Origin: Atribacteria bacterium SCGC AAA255-G05
GTDB taxonomy: Bacteria; Atribacterota; Phoenicimicrobiia; Phoenicimicrobiales; Phoenicimicrobiaceae
Assembly: GCA_000405605.1 (NCBI GenBank)
Contig: ASPA01000084.1
Location: 1 to 8,000, forward strand
Length of the DNA: 8,000 bases
Direction of reading: 5' to 3'
Shown here: positions 1-5,578 of the stretch, one piece after another
Numbering within the stretch: the stretch's first letter is position 1
Layout of the letters: the number at the start of each line of letters is the position of its first letter
Position numbers and translations under genes: made by a program
The notes under the pieces: model-generated
Seen by the model: the letters and a program-made list of their open reading frames with translations, nothing else
Database searches by the model: none
Told to the model about the DNA's origin: nothing

Positions 1-168
1 AATATGTTATAGTTTTTTAGAAATAATGAAGAATTATATATGTTTTAAAGAAGCGTAGGAGCTATATTTTTTATCTACCAAAATTAGTATAATTATATTT
101 CAAAGTTGAGCCAAAAAACTAATTTAAATTACATGAAAATTGATGCGTTGCTCATCTTTATGCGTGTA
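1..168. other. Gene-free AT-rich region upstream of infC
   Basis: No recognisable gene lies here. One frame is open from base 2 to a stop at 56-58, which could be the tail of an upstream gene, but its roughly 18 residues match no family I know. The stretch holds a TATAAT box at 88-93, a direct repeat ATGCGT (143-148 and 160-165) and two small competing hairpins just before the infC SD. It most likely contains the promoter and mRNA leader of the IF3 operon. Confidence 0.5.
88..93 (+). promoter_or_regulatory. Possible -10 box of the infC promoter
   Basis: The hexamer TATAAT matches the sigma-70/sigma-A -10 consensus exactly and would start transcription near base 100, giving a leader of about 85 bases. 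The region 16-18 bases upstream is only T-rich, with no good TTGACA, and there is no TG extension. In DNA this AT-rich, an isolated TATAAT can arise by chance, so the call is tentative. Confidence 0.3.
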
Positions 169-171
169 AAG
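156..171 (+). promoter_or_regulatory. Small hairpin overlapping the infC Shine-Dalgarno
   Basis: CTTTA (156-160) and TAAAG (167-171) form a perfect five-pair stem around the loop TGCGTG. Its 3' arm covers the first three bases of the infC SD (169-175), so folding would partly hide the ribosome site. A competing stem, GATG (142-145) with CATC (153-156), shares one base with it and would free the SD. Translational control of infC leaders is known in other bacteria, including by L20; a similar role here is inference, and the stem is weak. Confidence 0.3.
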
Positions 172-175
172 GAGG
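169..175 (+). promoter_or_regulatory. infC ribosome binding site
   Basis: AAGGAGG is a near-ideal SD. It ends nine bases before the ATT at 185, a normal spacing. The frame is closed upstream by a TAA at 167-169, so initiation must lie after this point. This SD is the main reason for choosing the ATT start over the downstream ATG at 239, which has no SD of its own. Confidence 0.8.
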
Positions 176-184
176 AAAATAGGA

Positions 185-697
185 ATTAAGTCAAAACCGA
201 AGTTAAGAATAAATGAAAAAATTAGAGCAGAGAAGATTATGCTTATAGATTTTGAAGGTAAGCAGGTAGGAATAGTTAGCAAAAAGGAGGGTCTTGAACT
301 TGCCGAAAAGAGTAATCTTGATTTAGTTGAAGTTGCACCAGAAGCCAAACCTCCGGTTTGTAGAATTATCGATTACGGAAAATATAAATACTTACTGGAT
401 AAAAAAAATAGAAGCGGGAAGAAGAAACAGAAAAGCGGCGGAATGAAAGAAATAAAAATACGCCCCAATATTGGAGAACATGATTACAATTTTAAAGTAA
501 AAAATCTATCTAAATTTTTAGAAGAAGGTAATCAGGTAAAAGTTACTATAATGTTTAGAGGGCGAGAAATGAGATATTTAGATTTAGGAAAGGAATTATT
601 GGAGCGCATAACTAAACATACCGAAGAAATTGCCAAGGTTGTAAAGGAACCAAAGTTAGAAGGACGGAATATGATTTTAGTTTTAATACCTAAATAA
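185..697 (+). CDS. infC: Translation initiation factor IF-3, ATT start
   Basis: IF3 binds the 30S subunit, keeps it apart from 50S and checks the start codon and initiator tRNA during initiation. From ATT at 185 the protein is 170 residues, normal for the family. The N-terminal domain begins with the family-typical INEKIRAEKI and carries APEAKPPVCRIIDYGKYKY (about residues 51-69). A lysine-rich linker follows (about 70-88), then the C-terminal domain with EIKIRPNIGEHDYNFK (89-104) and FRGREM (124-129). Starting at the ATG at 239 would remove 18 conserved residues. AUU or similar rare starts are a hallmark of infC and allow IF3 to repress its own synthesis, because it discriminates against such codons. 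It is first of the conserved trio with rpmI and rplT, 34 bases from rpmI. Confidence 0.95.
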   Translation: MKSKPKLRINEKIRAEKIMLIDFEGKQVGIVSKKEGLELAEKSNLDLVEVAPEAKPPVCRIIDYGKYKYLLDKKNRSGKKKQKSGGMKEIKIRPNIGEHDYNFKVKNLSKFLEEGNQVKVTIMFRGREMRYLDLGKELLERITKHTEEIAKVVKEPKLEGRNMILVLIPK

Positions 698-731
698 TAC
701 AAAACATTACTGGGAAAGAGGTTAGACATAT

Positions 732-929
732 ATGCCTAAAATGAAGACACATAAGAGTTCAGCGAAAAGATTTAAAGTAAGTAGTTCAGGTAAGATAATA
801 AGGTCAAAAGCTTATAAAAGTCATATTTTGACTAAAAAGACTGCAAAACGTAAGAGAAATCTAAGAAAAAGGACTACGGTTAGTAGTGTTGAGGTAAAAA
901 ATGTTAAAGTATTATTACCTTATTCTTAA
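732..929 (+). CDS. rpmI: 50S ribosomal protein L35 (bL35)
   Basis: This 65-residue, highly basic protein is a component of the large ribosomal subunit. It has the family start [15 protein letters not shown], the central [17 protein letters not shown] stretch and the usual C-terminal VKVLLPY ending, at standard length. A GAGG at 718-721 lies ten bases before the ATG. It sits between infC and rplT as in most bacteria and is probably co-transcribed with both. No anomaly is visible in the coding sequence. Confidence 0.96.
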   Translation: MPKMKTHKSSAKRFKVSSSGKIIRSKAYKSHILTKKTAKRKRNLRKRTTVSSVEVKNVKVLLPYS

Positions 930-1013
930 TATTTTCTAAAAACTTTGAAGTATTATCAGAACAATATTAAATATAAGGGCGATAAACAAAGAATAATTCG
1001 GATATAAAAAGAT
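930..1013. other. rpmI-rplT spacer, no gene
   Basis: This spacer is AT-rich. CTTTG (943-947) and CAAAG (987-991) could pair across a wide loop. The nine bases AAGTATTAT at 948-956 repeat a copy inside the 3' end of rpmI (907-915). No terminator or promoter stands out, and rplT is probably read from the same message. Confidence 0.4.
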
Positions 1014-1019
1014 AAGGAG
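1014..1019 (+). promoter_or_regulatory. rplT ribosome binding site that decides the start
   Basis: AAGGAG ends eight bases before the ATG at 1028. An in-frame GTG at 1019 overlaps the SD itself and so cannot be the start used. The ATG also gives the canonical L20 N-terminus MPRATNSVASRRRRKK. Confidence 0.8.
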
Positions 1020-1027
1020 TGAATGGT

Positions 1028-1384
1028 ATGCCAAGAGCGACAAATAGCGTTGCCTCAAGAAGAAGAAGAAAAAAAGTATTAAAATTAACTAAAGGATATT
1101 GGGGGGCAAAAAGCAAACTTTATCGTACTGCTCATGAAGCTATGATGAAGGCACTTTCTTATGCCTACAGAGATAGAAGAGCGAAAAAAAGAGATTTTAG
1201 AAGTTTGTGGATAACCAGAATTGGTATTGCTGCCAGAAACGAAGGAATATCTTATAATAAATTTATAAGAGGTTTAAAGGTTACAGGGGTAGAAATCAAT
1301 CGGAAAATGTTAGCTGAATTAGCAGTAAGAAATCACGAAGCATTTGTTAGTGTAGTGAAAGTAGCTAAAGAAGGCTTAAATTAA
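1028..1384 (+). CDS. rplT: 50S ribosomal protein L20 (bL20)
   Basis: L20 is an early-binding large-subunit protein needed for 50S assembly; it binds 23S rRNA. The protein has 118 residues, the usual length. The basic N-terminal extension (MPRATNSVASRRRRKK, then KLTKGYWGAKSKLYRTAHE) is followed by the globular part with YAYRDRRAKKRDFRSLWI and RIGIAARNEGISYNKFI, all highly conserved. In other bacteria L20 also represses its own operon by binding a leader RNA that mimics its 23S site; whether that happens here cannot be shown from this sequence. It is last of the infC-rpmI-rplT group. No clear intrinsic terminator follows before the pheS T-box, so some readthrough into that leader is possible. 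Confidence 0.96.
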   Translation: MPRATNSVASRRRRKKVLKLTKGYWGAKSKLYRTAHEAMMKALSYAYRDRRAKKRDFRSLWITRIGIAARNEGISYNKFIRGLKVTGVEINRKMLAELAVRNHEAFVSVVKVAKEGLN

Positions 1385-1409
1385 ATTTATTTTTACGTAC
1401 ATTAATGTC

Positions 1410-1415
1410 TATAAA
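1410..1415 (+). promoter_or_regulatory. Possible -10 box for the T-box/pheS transcript
   Basis: TATAAA at 1410-1415 would place the transcription start near 1422, a sensible distance before the base of T-box stem I at 1439. The -35 region around 1386-1392 is only T-rich. A second TATAAT at 1434-1439 is a better hexamer, but it would start transcription inside stem I and remove its base. Both are weak calls. Confidence 0.25.
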
Positions 1416-1435
1416 ATATCTTTTGTTAAAAGTTA

Positions 1436-1673
1436 TAATAAAGATAAGTAGGTTATAGCTAACTTGATATTTAGTCTGGTTAGATAATAATCGAAATTCA
1501 CTTTAGAACTGCAGGCTGAAATTATAAAAGTAAGTTTTGCCAGCACTCCACTGTTATAAGGAGTAAGAGTACGGATTTGCTTAGTAAAAAGCAGATTAAA
1601 AAGGGTGGTACCGCGGAGAAGGTCTATAATTTTCGTCCCTTTACAAGGCGAAGAAAATTGTAAACCTTTTTTT
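1436..1673 (+). promoter_or_regulatory. T-box riboswitch for tRNA-Phe upstream of pheS
   Basis: T-boxes sense uncharged tRNA and let transcription continue only when it is bound. The signature GGGTGGTACCGCGG lies at 1603-1616. Stem I can be drawn in full: base TAAAG (1439-1443) with CTTTA (1501-1505); AGTA (1447-1450) facing the specifier side GAAATTCA; GGTTAT (1451-1456) with ATAATC (1487-1492); an AG bulge (1457-1458); and CTAAC (1459-1463) with GTTAG (1479-1483). The specifier TTC (1497-1499), followed by a purine, reads as a Phe codon for anticodon GAA. A stem ACTCC/GGAGT (1545-1549, 1560-1564) and a stem III (1575-1582 with 1589-1596) follow. The antiterminator bulge UGGU would pair with ACCA, fitting discriminator A of tRNA-Phe. 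AAAGGG near 1601 can pair with TCCCTTT near 1636 as the antiterminator. Confidence 0.93.
1620..1673 (+). terminator. Intrinsic terminator of the T-box
   Basis: The arms 1620-1634 and 1650-1667 pair at 14 of 15 aligned positions (AGGT with ACCT at the base, AATTTTC with GAAAATT higher up). A loop containing TCCCTTT and a run of seven T (1667-1673) complete it. The TCCCTTT loop is the partner of the antiterminator, so the two structures exclude each other. It also separates rplT readthrough from pheS when tRNA-Phe is charged. Confidence 0.88.
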
Positions 1674-1697
1674 ATTTTATCGGAACTATTAACGATG

Positions 1698-1705
1698 AGG
1701 AGGGG
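1698..1705 (+). promoter_or_regulatory. pheS ribosome binding site that supports a TTG start
   Basis: AGGAGGGG ends six bases before the TTG at 1712. No in-frame ATG lies near it, and the first conserved PheS residues follow this TTG, so the SD fixes the start. Confidence 0.8.
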
Positions 1706-1711
1706 ATACTA

Positions 1712-2731
1712 TTGGAAAATAAAATAAAAGGGGTTAAAAAAGAAATTGTTTCTAAGTTAAATTTAGTTAAGGATTTAAAAGATATCGAGAAATTAAGAGT
1801 AGAATATTTAGGTAGAAAGGGGATAGTGACTCTCCTGTTGAGAAAGTTGGGAAGTTTTTCTGCGGAAGAAAGGCCAAAAGCCGGGCAGCTATTGAACCAA
1901 AGCAAAAGAGAGATTGAAGAACTGCTTAAAATAAAAGAGATAGAAATTGAAAAGCTGGAGAAAGAAAAAAGATTACAGGGAGAAGGTATCGACCTTACTC
2001 TTCCGGGGAGAAAATTAGACAGAGGAACTGCTCATCCCATTAATTTAGTCTTAAAAGAGATTGAGGAAATATTTTTAAGTTTAGGATTTAAGATAGAAGA
2101 GGGCCCGGAAGTAGAATTAGATTATTATAATTTTGAAGCACTTAATATTCCCAAAGACCATCCCGCCAGGGATGACCAGGATTCTTTTTATATAAATAAA
2201 GAAATTTTGCTTCGAACCCATACCTCACCAGTGGAAATAAGGGTTATGGAAAAACAACAACCTCCGATTAGAATGATTACTATAGGAAGATGTTATAGGC
2301 GTGATGCTGCGGATAGTACTCATGCTCCTATGTTTCATCAGATAGAAGGCCTGGCAGTTGATAAAGATATTACTTTTGGCGATTTGAAAGGTGTCCTAAC
2401 TGTTTTTGTACATAGGATCTTTGGTAAAGACAGGAAAGTAAGGTTTAGACCGGCTTATTTTCCTTTTACAGAACCGAGCGCGGAAGTAGATGTATCTTGT
2501 CTATTATGCCATGGAAGAGGGTGTAGGGCTTGTGGGTATACCGGATGGTTAGAGATTATGGGTTCAGGGGAGACCGATCCGGCAGTCTTTAAGATGGTAG
2601 GATACGATCCGGAAAAATATTCTAGCTTTGCCTTTGGAATGGGAGCGGAAAGAATTGCCATGTTAAAATATGGCATAAATGATATCCGGTTATTTTTTGA
2701 AAATGATTTAAGATTTTTAAAACAATTTTAA
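1712..2731 (+). CDS. pheS: Phenylalanine-tRNA ligase alpha subunit, TTG start
   Basis: PheS is the catalytic chain of the cytoplasmic alpha2-beta2 enzyme that charges tRNA-Phe (EC 6.1.1.20). The 339 residues are full length. An N-terminal helical region (about 1-90) is the tRNA-binding coiled coil. The class II core follows, with motif 1 (GFKIEEGPEVELDYYNFEALN), motif 2 with RCYRRD at 193-198 and FHQIEG at 208-213, and motif 3 with FAFGMGAERIA from about 306. Ala307 lies where the alanine that shapes the Phe pocket is found in E. coli PheS. Cysteines 263, 266, 271 and 274 (CxxC-x4-CxxC) match the possible metal knuckle seen in many Firmicutes PheS. One oddity: the usual GxGMVHP is GSGETDP (284-290). 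The gene is controlled by the T-box upstream and paired with pheT downstream. Confidence 0.96.
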   Translation: MENKIKGVKKEIVSKLNLVKDLKDIEKLRVEYLGRKGIVTLLLRKLGSFSAEERPKAGQLLNQSKREIEELLKIKEIEIEKLEKEKRLQGEGIDLTLPGRKLDRGTAHPINLVLKEIEEIFLSLGFKIEEGPEVELDYYNFEALNIPKDHPARDDQDSFYINKEILLRTHTSPVEIRVMEKQQPPIRMITIGRCYRRDAADSTHAPMFHQIEGLAVDKDITFGDLKGVLTVFVHRIFGKDRKVRFRPAYFPFTEPSAEVDVSCLLCHGRGCRACGYTGWLEIMGSGETDPAVFKMVGYDPEKYSSFAFGMGAERIAMLKYGINDIRLFFENDLRFLKQF

Positions 2732-2733
2732 TT

Positions 2734-2810
2734 AGCATATCGTATATCGTATTTCGTATTTCGTGAAAAAAATAGAAGTAAGGAGTCAGAATCCCGTAGC
2801 CAGAAGAAAG
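2734..2810. repeat. Heptamer array after pheS (CGTATNT and related words)
   Basis: Read in steps of seven from 2734, the DNA splits into units that keep phase for 11 steps: AGCATAT, CGTATAT, two CGTATTT, CGTGAAA, two A-rich units, then GAGTCAG, AATCCCG, TAGCCAG and AAGAAAG. Two word families (CGTATNT and nAGnCAG) are thus joined without loss of phase. It begins two bases after the pheS stop codon. It is non-coding and its function is unknown. Confidence 0.6.
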
Positions 2811-2942
2811 AAAAAGAGTAATACGAAAAAAGTTTTGAATTTTTTGGTTTAGTGTTGTAGACGCTCAATACTTTGTGACCGATAAGATAAATGGCTCATT
2901 TGTAATCCTATAATCTTTACGAAATACGATATACGATATACG
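2741..2942. repeat. Inverted-repeat element between pheS and pheT
   Basis: The left arm 2741-2767 and right arm 2916-2942 are reverse complements at 25 of 27 positions, with 148 bases between. Both arms consist of heptamers. In RNA they could form a long hairpin inside the pheS-pheT message. The core (2768-2915) has no ORF of note; it contains an isolated TATAAT at 2909-2914. I find no target-site duplication and no transposase, so a miniature mobile element is possible but unproven. It separates two genes that normally lie almost end to end. Confidence 0.65.
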
Positions 2943-2950
2943 AATCACGA
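2916..2950. repeat. Heptamer array before pheT (NNTACGA)
   Basis: Five units in phase, TTTACGA, AATACGA, two TATACGA and ATCACGA, form the right arm of the inverted repeat and run to 17 bases before the pheT ATG. This is the reverse complement of the CGTATNT family found after pheS and after pheT. Confidence 0.6.
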
Positions 2951-2967
2951 GACAGGGAGGGAGAAAA

Positions 2968-5397
2968 ATGCAGGTTTCTTACAATTTATTAAAAGAATAT
3001 ATTGATATGGATATGTCGCCTGAAGAGCTTGCCCAGAGATTGACTATAAACGGTATAATTTTAGAGAGAATGGAGAATATATCTACTGAGATAGAAAAAG
3101 TAGTAGTGGGTAAGATAATTGCCATAGAACAACACCCCGAAAAGAAAAAATTATCGGTTTGTCAGGTAGATATAAAAAAGAAGATACTTCCAATAATTTG
3201 TGGGGCAAAAAATATGAAGGTTTTTGATAAAGTGGCGGTTGCACTGGATGGGTCAAAATTACCCAAAATAGGAATTATCAAAAGTAAGAAATTTGGGGGA
3301 GTTTTGTCTTCGGGAATGCTATGTTCAGCTTCTGAATTGGGAATTGAACCAGGGAAATCTCCGGGGATTTTAATTTTAGAAAAAGAAGCTGTCTTAGGGG
3401 AAGATATAAGGAAAATGATAAAATTTGACGACACTATATTTGATTTTGAAATACATTCTAATCGTCCTGATTTAATGAGTGTAATCGGAATAGCCAGAGA
3501 AATAGGTGCAATTATTAATAATAAGCTTAAAATTCCTGAAATAGAGATAAAAGAAGAGGGCGAAAAAATCGAAAAAGATATTGTTGTAAAAATTGAGGAA
3601 GAAGATTTATGCCCTCGTTATGCCGGAAGAGTGATAAAAGATATTAAGATAGAAGAATCACCCTTATGGTTAAAATGGAAGTTAAGATTGTTAGGGGCAA
3701 GACCAATAAATAACATAGTAGATATTACCAATTTTGTAATGATGGAAACAGGACAGCCGCTTCATGCCTTTGATCTTGATTTAGTTAAAGGGAAGACCAT
3801 TATAGTTCGAAGAAGCAGACCGGGTGAAACCATCTGCACTTTAGATGATGTAGAAAGGCAGTTGCCTGCTAATAGTTTAGTTATTGCTGACACAGAAGAA
3901 CCTATAGCTCTTGCCGGAATAATGGGAGGAAAGCATTCTGAGATTGATCAGAGCACCAAAAATGTATTTTTAGAATCAGCTTATTTTAACCCAGTGAATA
4001 ATAGAAAAAGTACTGCGAAATTTAGCTTAAGAACCGAGGCTTCAAACAGATTCGAAAAGGGGATAGATAAAGAAGTGCAAATATACGCCCTGGATCGGGC
4101 TGCCGATTTAATAAATAAAGTTGCTATGGGCAAGATTAGCTCAGGGAAAATCGACACAAATGAAAAATTGTATCAGCCCAACAAGATAAATTTAAGGATA
4201 AAGAGAGTAAGTAAAATACTGGGACAGTTTTTAGATAAAGACGAATCTAAAACAAAAAATAAAATTATTGATATTTTAGATAAATTGGAATTTAAATTAG
4301 TAAAAGATATGGGAGAATATATTGAAGTAATTCCACCTTCTTTTAGGGGAGACGTGGAAAGAGAAATAGATATAATTGAGGAAATTGCTCGTATTTATGG
4401 TTATGATAAGATTCTACCTACTCTCTTTAATACTACCATTGCCCAGGAGGGGAAAGATTTCCGACTCAAGGTAGTTGATCAGGTAAGAGAAATATTAATC
4501 GGTTGTGGTTTAAATGAAGTAATAACTTACAGTTTTATTTCTCCTGAGACATTTGATAAAATAAGAATACCCGAAGGGCATAAATTAAGGAATGCCATAA
4601 AAATTAAAGACCCTTTGACCAGAGACCATTCTTTAATGCGGACTTCTTTAATTTCAAGTTTATTGGAAATTATTAAATGGAATACCAATCGGCAAATAGA
4701 GTTGGTTAAAATATTTGAAGTAGCTAAAATATACTTACCTTATCCCGATAGGTCAAGTTCCTTACCTAATGAGAAATTAATAATAGCCGGAGCAATAAAT
4801 AAGTCTGTTCGGGGTGATGTTTGGGAAAAATCACTTTCTTTAGATATTTTTGATGTTAAGGGTATAATCGAGACAGTTTTTCAGGGCTTAAAAGTGGAAA
4901 ATTGGGAAGTAGTTCAAGGGAACCATCCTGCTTTTCACCCTCTACGGAATGGTAAAATTATTATAAGAGGAGAAGAGGTGGGAATTTTTGGCGAGATACA
5001 TCCGGAAGTAATAAACAATTATCGTATCCCGGGAAAAGTGAATTTGTTTGAGATTGATTTTGAAAATTTATTCCCTAACGTTCCCTCGGATATCAAATAT
5101 TGTGTTTTACCAAAATATCCTTCTGTTCAGAGAGATTTAGCTTTTATAGTAAAAGAAGAAATACTCTCTGCTGATATTATTAAAACCATAAAATTGATAG
5201 ATGAAAAATTAATTAAAAAAGTAACTTTGTTTGATATATTTAAAGGAAAGCAAATTGGTGATGGGTATAAAAGCTTAGCTTACTCCGTGGTTTTTCAGGC
5301 CGAAGATCGTACTTTGACCGATCAAGAAGTGGAAAATATATTTAGAAAAATCAGAGAAAAGCTAATAGTAAAATTTAATGCTAAAATAAGAGAATGA
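2968..5397 (+). CDS. pheT: Phenylalanine-tRNA ligase beta subunit
   Basis: PheT is the beta chain of the alpha2-beta2 synthetase; it binds tRNA-Phe and edits Tyr wrongly attached to it. The 809 residues are full length. In order: an N-terminal MQVSYNLLKEYID segment; the tRNA-binding OB domain (about 40-155, with CGAKN); the B3/B4 editing domain (about 210-385) with PINNIVDITNFV, QPLHAFDLD (His266), ALAGIMGG (314-321), FLESAYF (Glu336) and RTEASNRFEKG (355-365); the B5 domain (about 407-488); the core-like region; and the C-terminal FDX-ACB anticodon-binding domain (about 715-808, opening KYPSVQRDLAF). His266, Glu336 and Ala358 sit where E. coli editing residues lie, so editing looks intact. 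The ATG has a GGGAGGGAG upstream. It is 236 bases from pheS, unusually far. Confidence 0.96.
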   Translation: MQVSYNLLKEYIDMDMSPEELAQRLTINGIILERMENISTEIEKVVVGKIIAIEQHPEKKKLSVCQVDIKKKILPIICGAKNMKVFDKVAVALDGSKLPKIGIIKSKKFGGVLSSGMLCSASELGIEPGKSPGILILEKEAVLGEDIRKMIKFDDTIFDFEIHSNRPDLMSVIGIAREIGAIINNKLKIPEIEIKEEGEKIEKDIVVKIEEEDLCPRYAGRVIKDIKIEESPLWLKWKLRLLGARPINNIVDITNFVMMETGQPLHAFDLDLVKGKTIIVRRSRPGETICTLDDVERQLPANSLVIADTEEPIALAGIMGGKHSEIDQSTKNVFLESAYFNPVNNRKSTAKFSLRTEASNRFEKGIDKEVQIYALDRAADLINKVAMGKISSGKIDTNEKLYQPNKINLRIKRVSKILGQFLDKDESKTKNKIIDILDKLEFKLVKDMGEYIEVIPPSFRGDVEREIDIIEEIARIYGYDKILPTLFNTTIAQEGKDFRLKVVDQVREILIGCGLNEVITYSFISPETFDKIRIPEGHKLRNAIKIKDPLTRDHSLMRTSLISSLLEIIKWNTNRQIELVKIFEVAKIYLPYPDRSSSLPNEKLIIAGAINKSVRGDVWEKSLSLDIFDVKGIIETVFQGLKVENWEVVQGNHPAFHPLRNGKIIIRGEEVGIFGEIHPEVINNYRIPGKVNLFEIDFENLFPNVPSDIKYCVLPKYPSVQRDLAFIVKEEILSADIIKTIKLIDEKLIKKVTLFDIFKGKQIGDGYKSLAYSVVFQAEDRTLTDQEVENIFRKIREKLIVKFNAKIRE

Positions 5398-5399
5398 AA

Positions 5400-5455
5400 A
5401 AAGTGTAAAGCGAAAAACACAAAGTGCAAAACTATATTCGTATCTCGTATCTCGT
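5400..5455. repeat. Heptamer array after pheT (AAAGTGN then ATCTCGT)
   Basis: From 5400 the sequence divides into eight consecutive heptamers: AAAGTGT, AAAGCGA, AAAACAC, AAAGTGC, AAAACTA, TATTCGT and two ATCTCGT. The second half is the CGTATNT family seen between pheS and pheT; the first half is a different word family held in the same phase. It begins three bases after the pheT stop. The T run after it (5455-5460) has no stable stem before it, so this does not look like a terminator. Confidence 0.55.
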
Positions 5456-5481
5456 TTTTTAGTGTAGAACACATAGCATGA

Positions 5482-5551
5482 TTAGTTACTTGGTTAATGA
5501 ATTAATATAAAACTAATTAACTAATAAACCAGCTAACCAGATAACTAAACA
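5482..5551. repeat. Octamer array with inverted arms before cvpA
   Basis: From 5512 five octamers run in phase: ACTAATTA, ACTAATAA, ACCAGCTA, ACCAGATA and ACTAAACA. Upstream, 5482-5497 (TTAGTTACTTGGTTAA) is the reverse complement of 5533-5548 at 13 of 16 positions, so the block can fold on itself. It ends 14 bases before the cvpA SD. The region has no ORF of note and no clear promoter. Confidence 0.5.
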
Positions 5552-5578
5552 CTTACTGCTAATTAGAAGGAAATATCT

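Noticed and set aside
133..189. An 18-codon ORF (MKIDALLIFMRV...) whose TAA overlaps the infC ATT start by one base, suggesting a leader peptide with translational coupling.
   Set aside because: Neither its ATG at 133 nor the in-frame ATG at 160 has any SD, and much of it is simply the SD and leader of infC read in another frame.
124..348. A minus-strand ORF opposite the start of infC.
   Set aside because: It is a shadow of infC: antisense to conserved codons, with hydrophobic low-complexity composition and no family resemblance.
1394..1408. Overlapping palindromes TACGTA and ACATTAATGT between rplT and the T-box, considered as an operator.
   Set aside because: They are short, AT-rich and lack a nearby convincing promoter; chance is enough to explain them.
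2909..2914. TATAAT within the pheS-pheT spacer, considered as an internal promoter for pheT.
   Set aside because: No -35 element lies at 15-19 bases; the nearest TTGTGA (2873-2878) is 30 bases away.
2734..2950. The spaced repeats between pheS and pheT, considered as a CRISPR array.
   Set aside because: The units are seven bases and contiguous, with no 20-40-base repeats or unique spacers and no cas genes nearby.
5439..5460. Run of T after the array downstream of pheT, considered as an intrinsic terminator.
   Set aside because: The preceding CGTATCT units are direct repeats and do not form a GC-rich stem with adjacent sequence.
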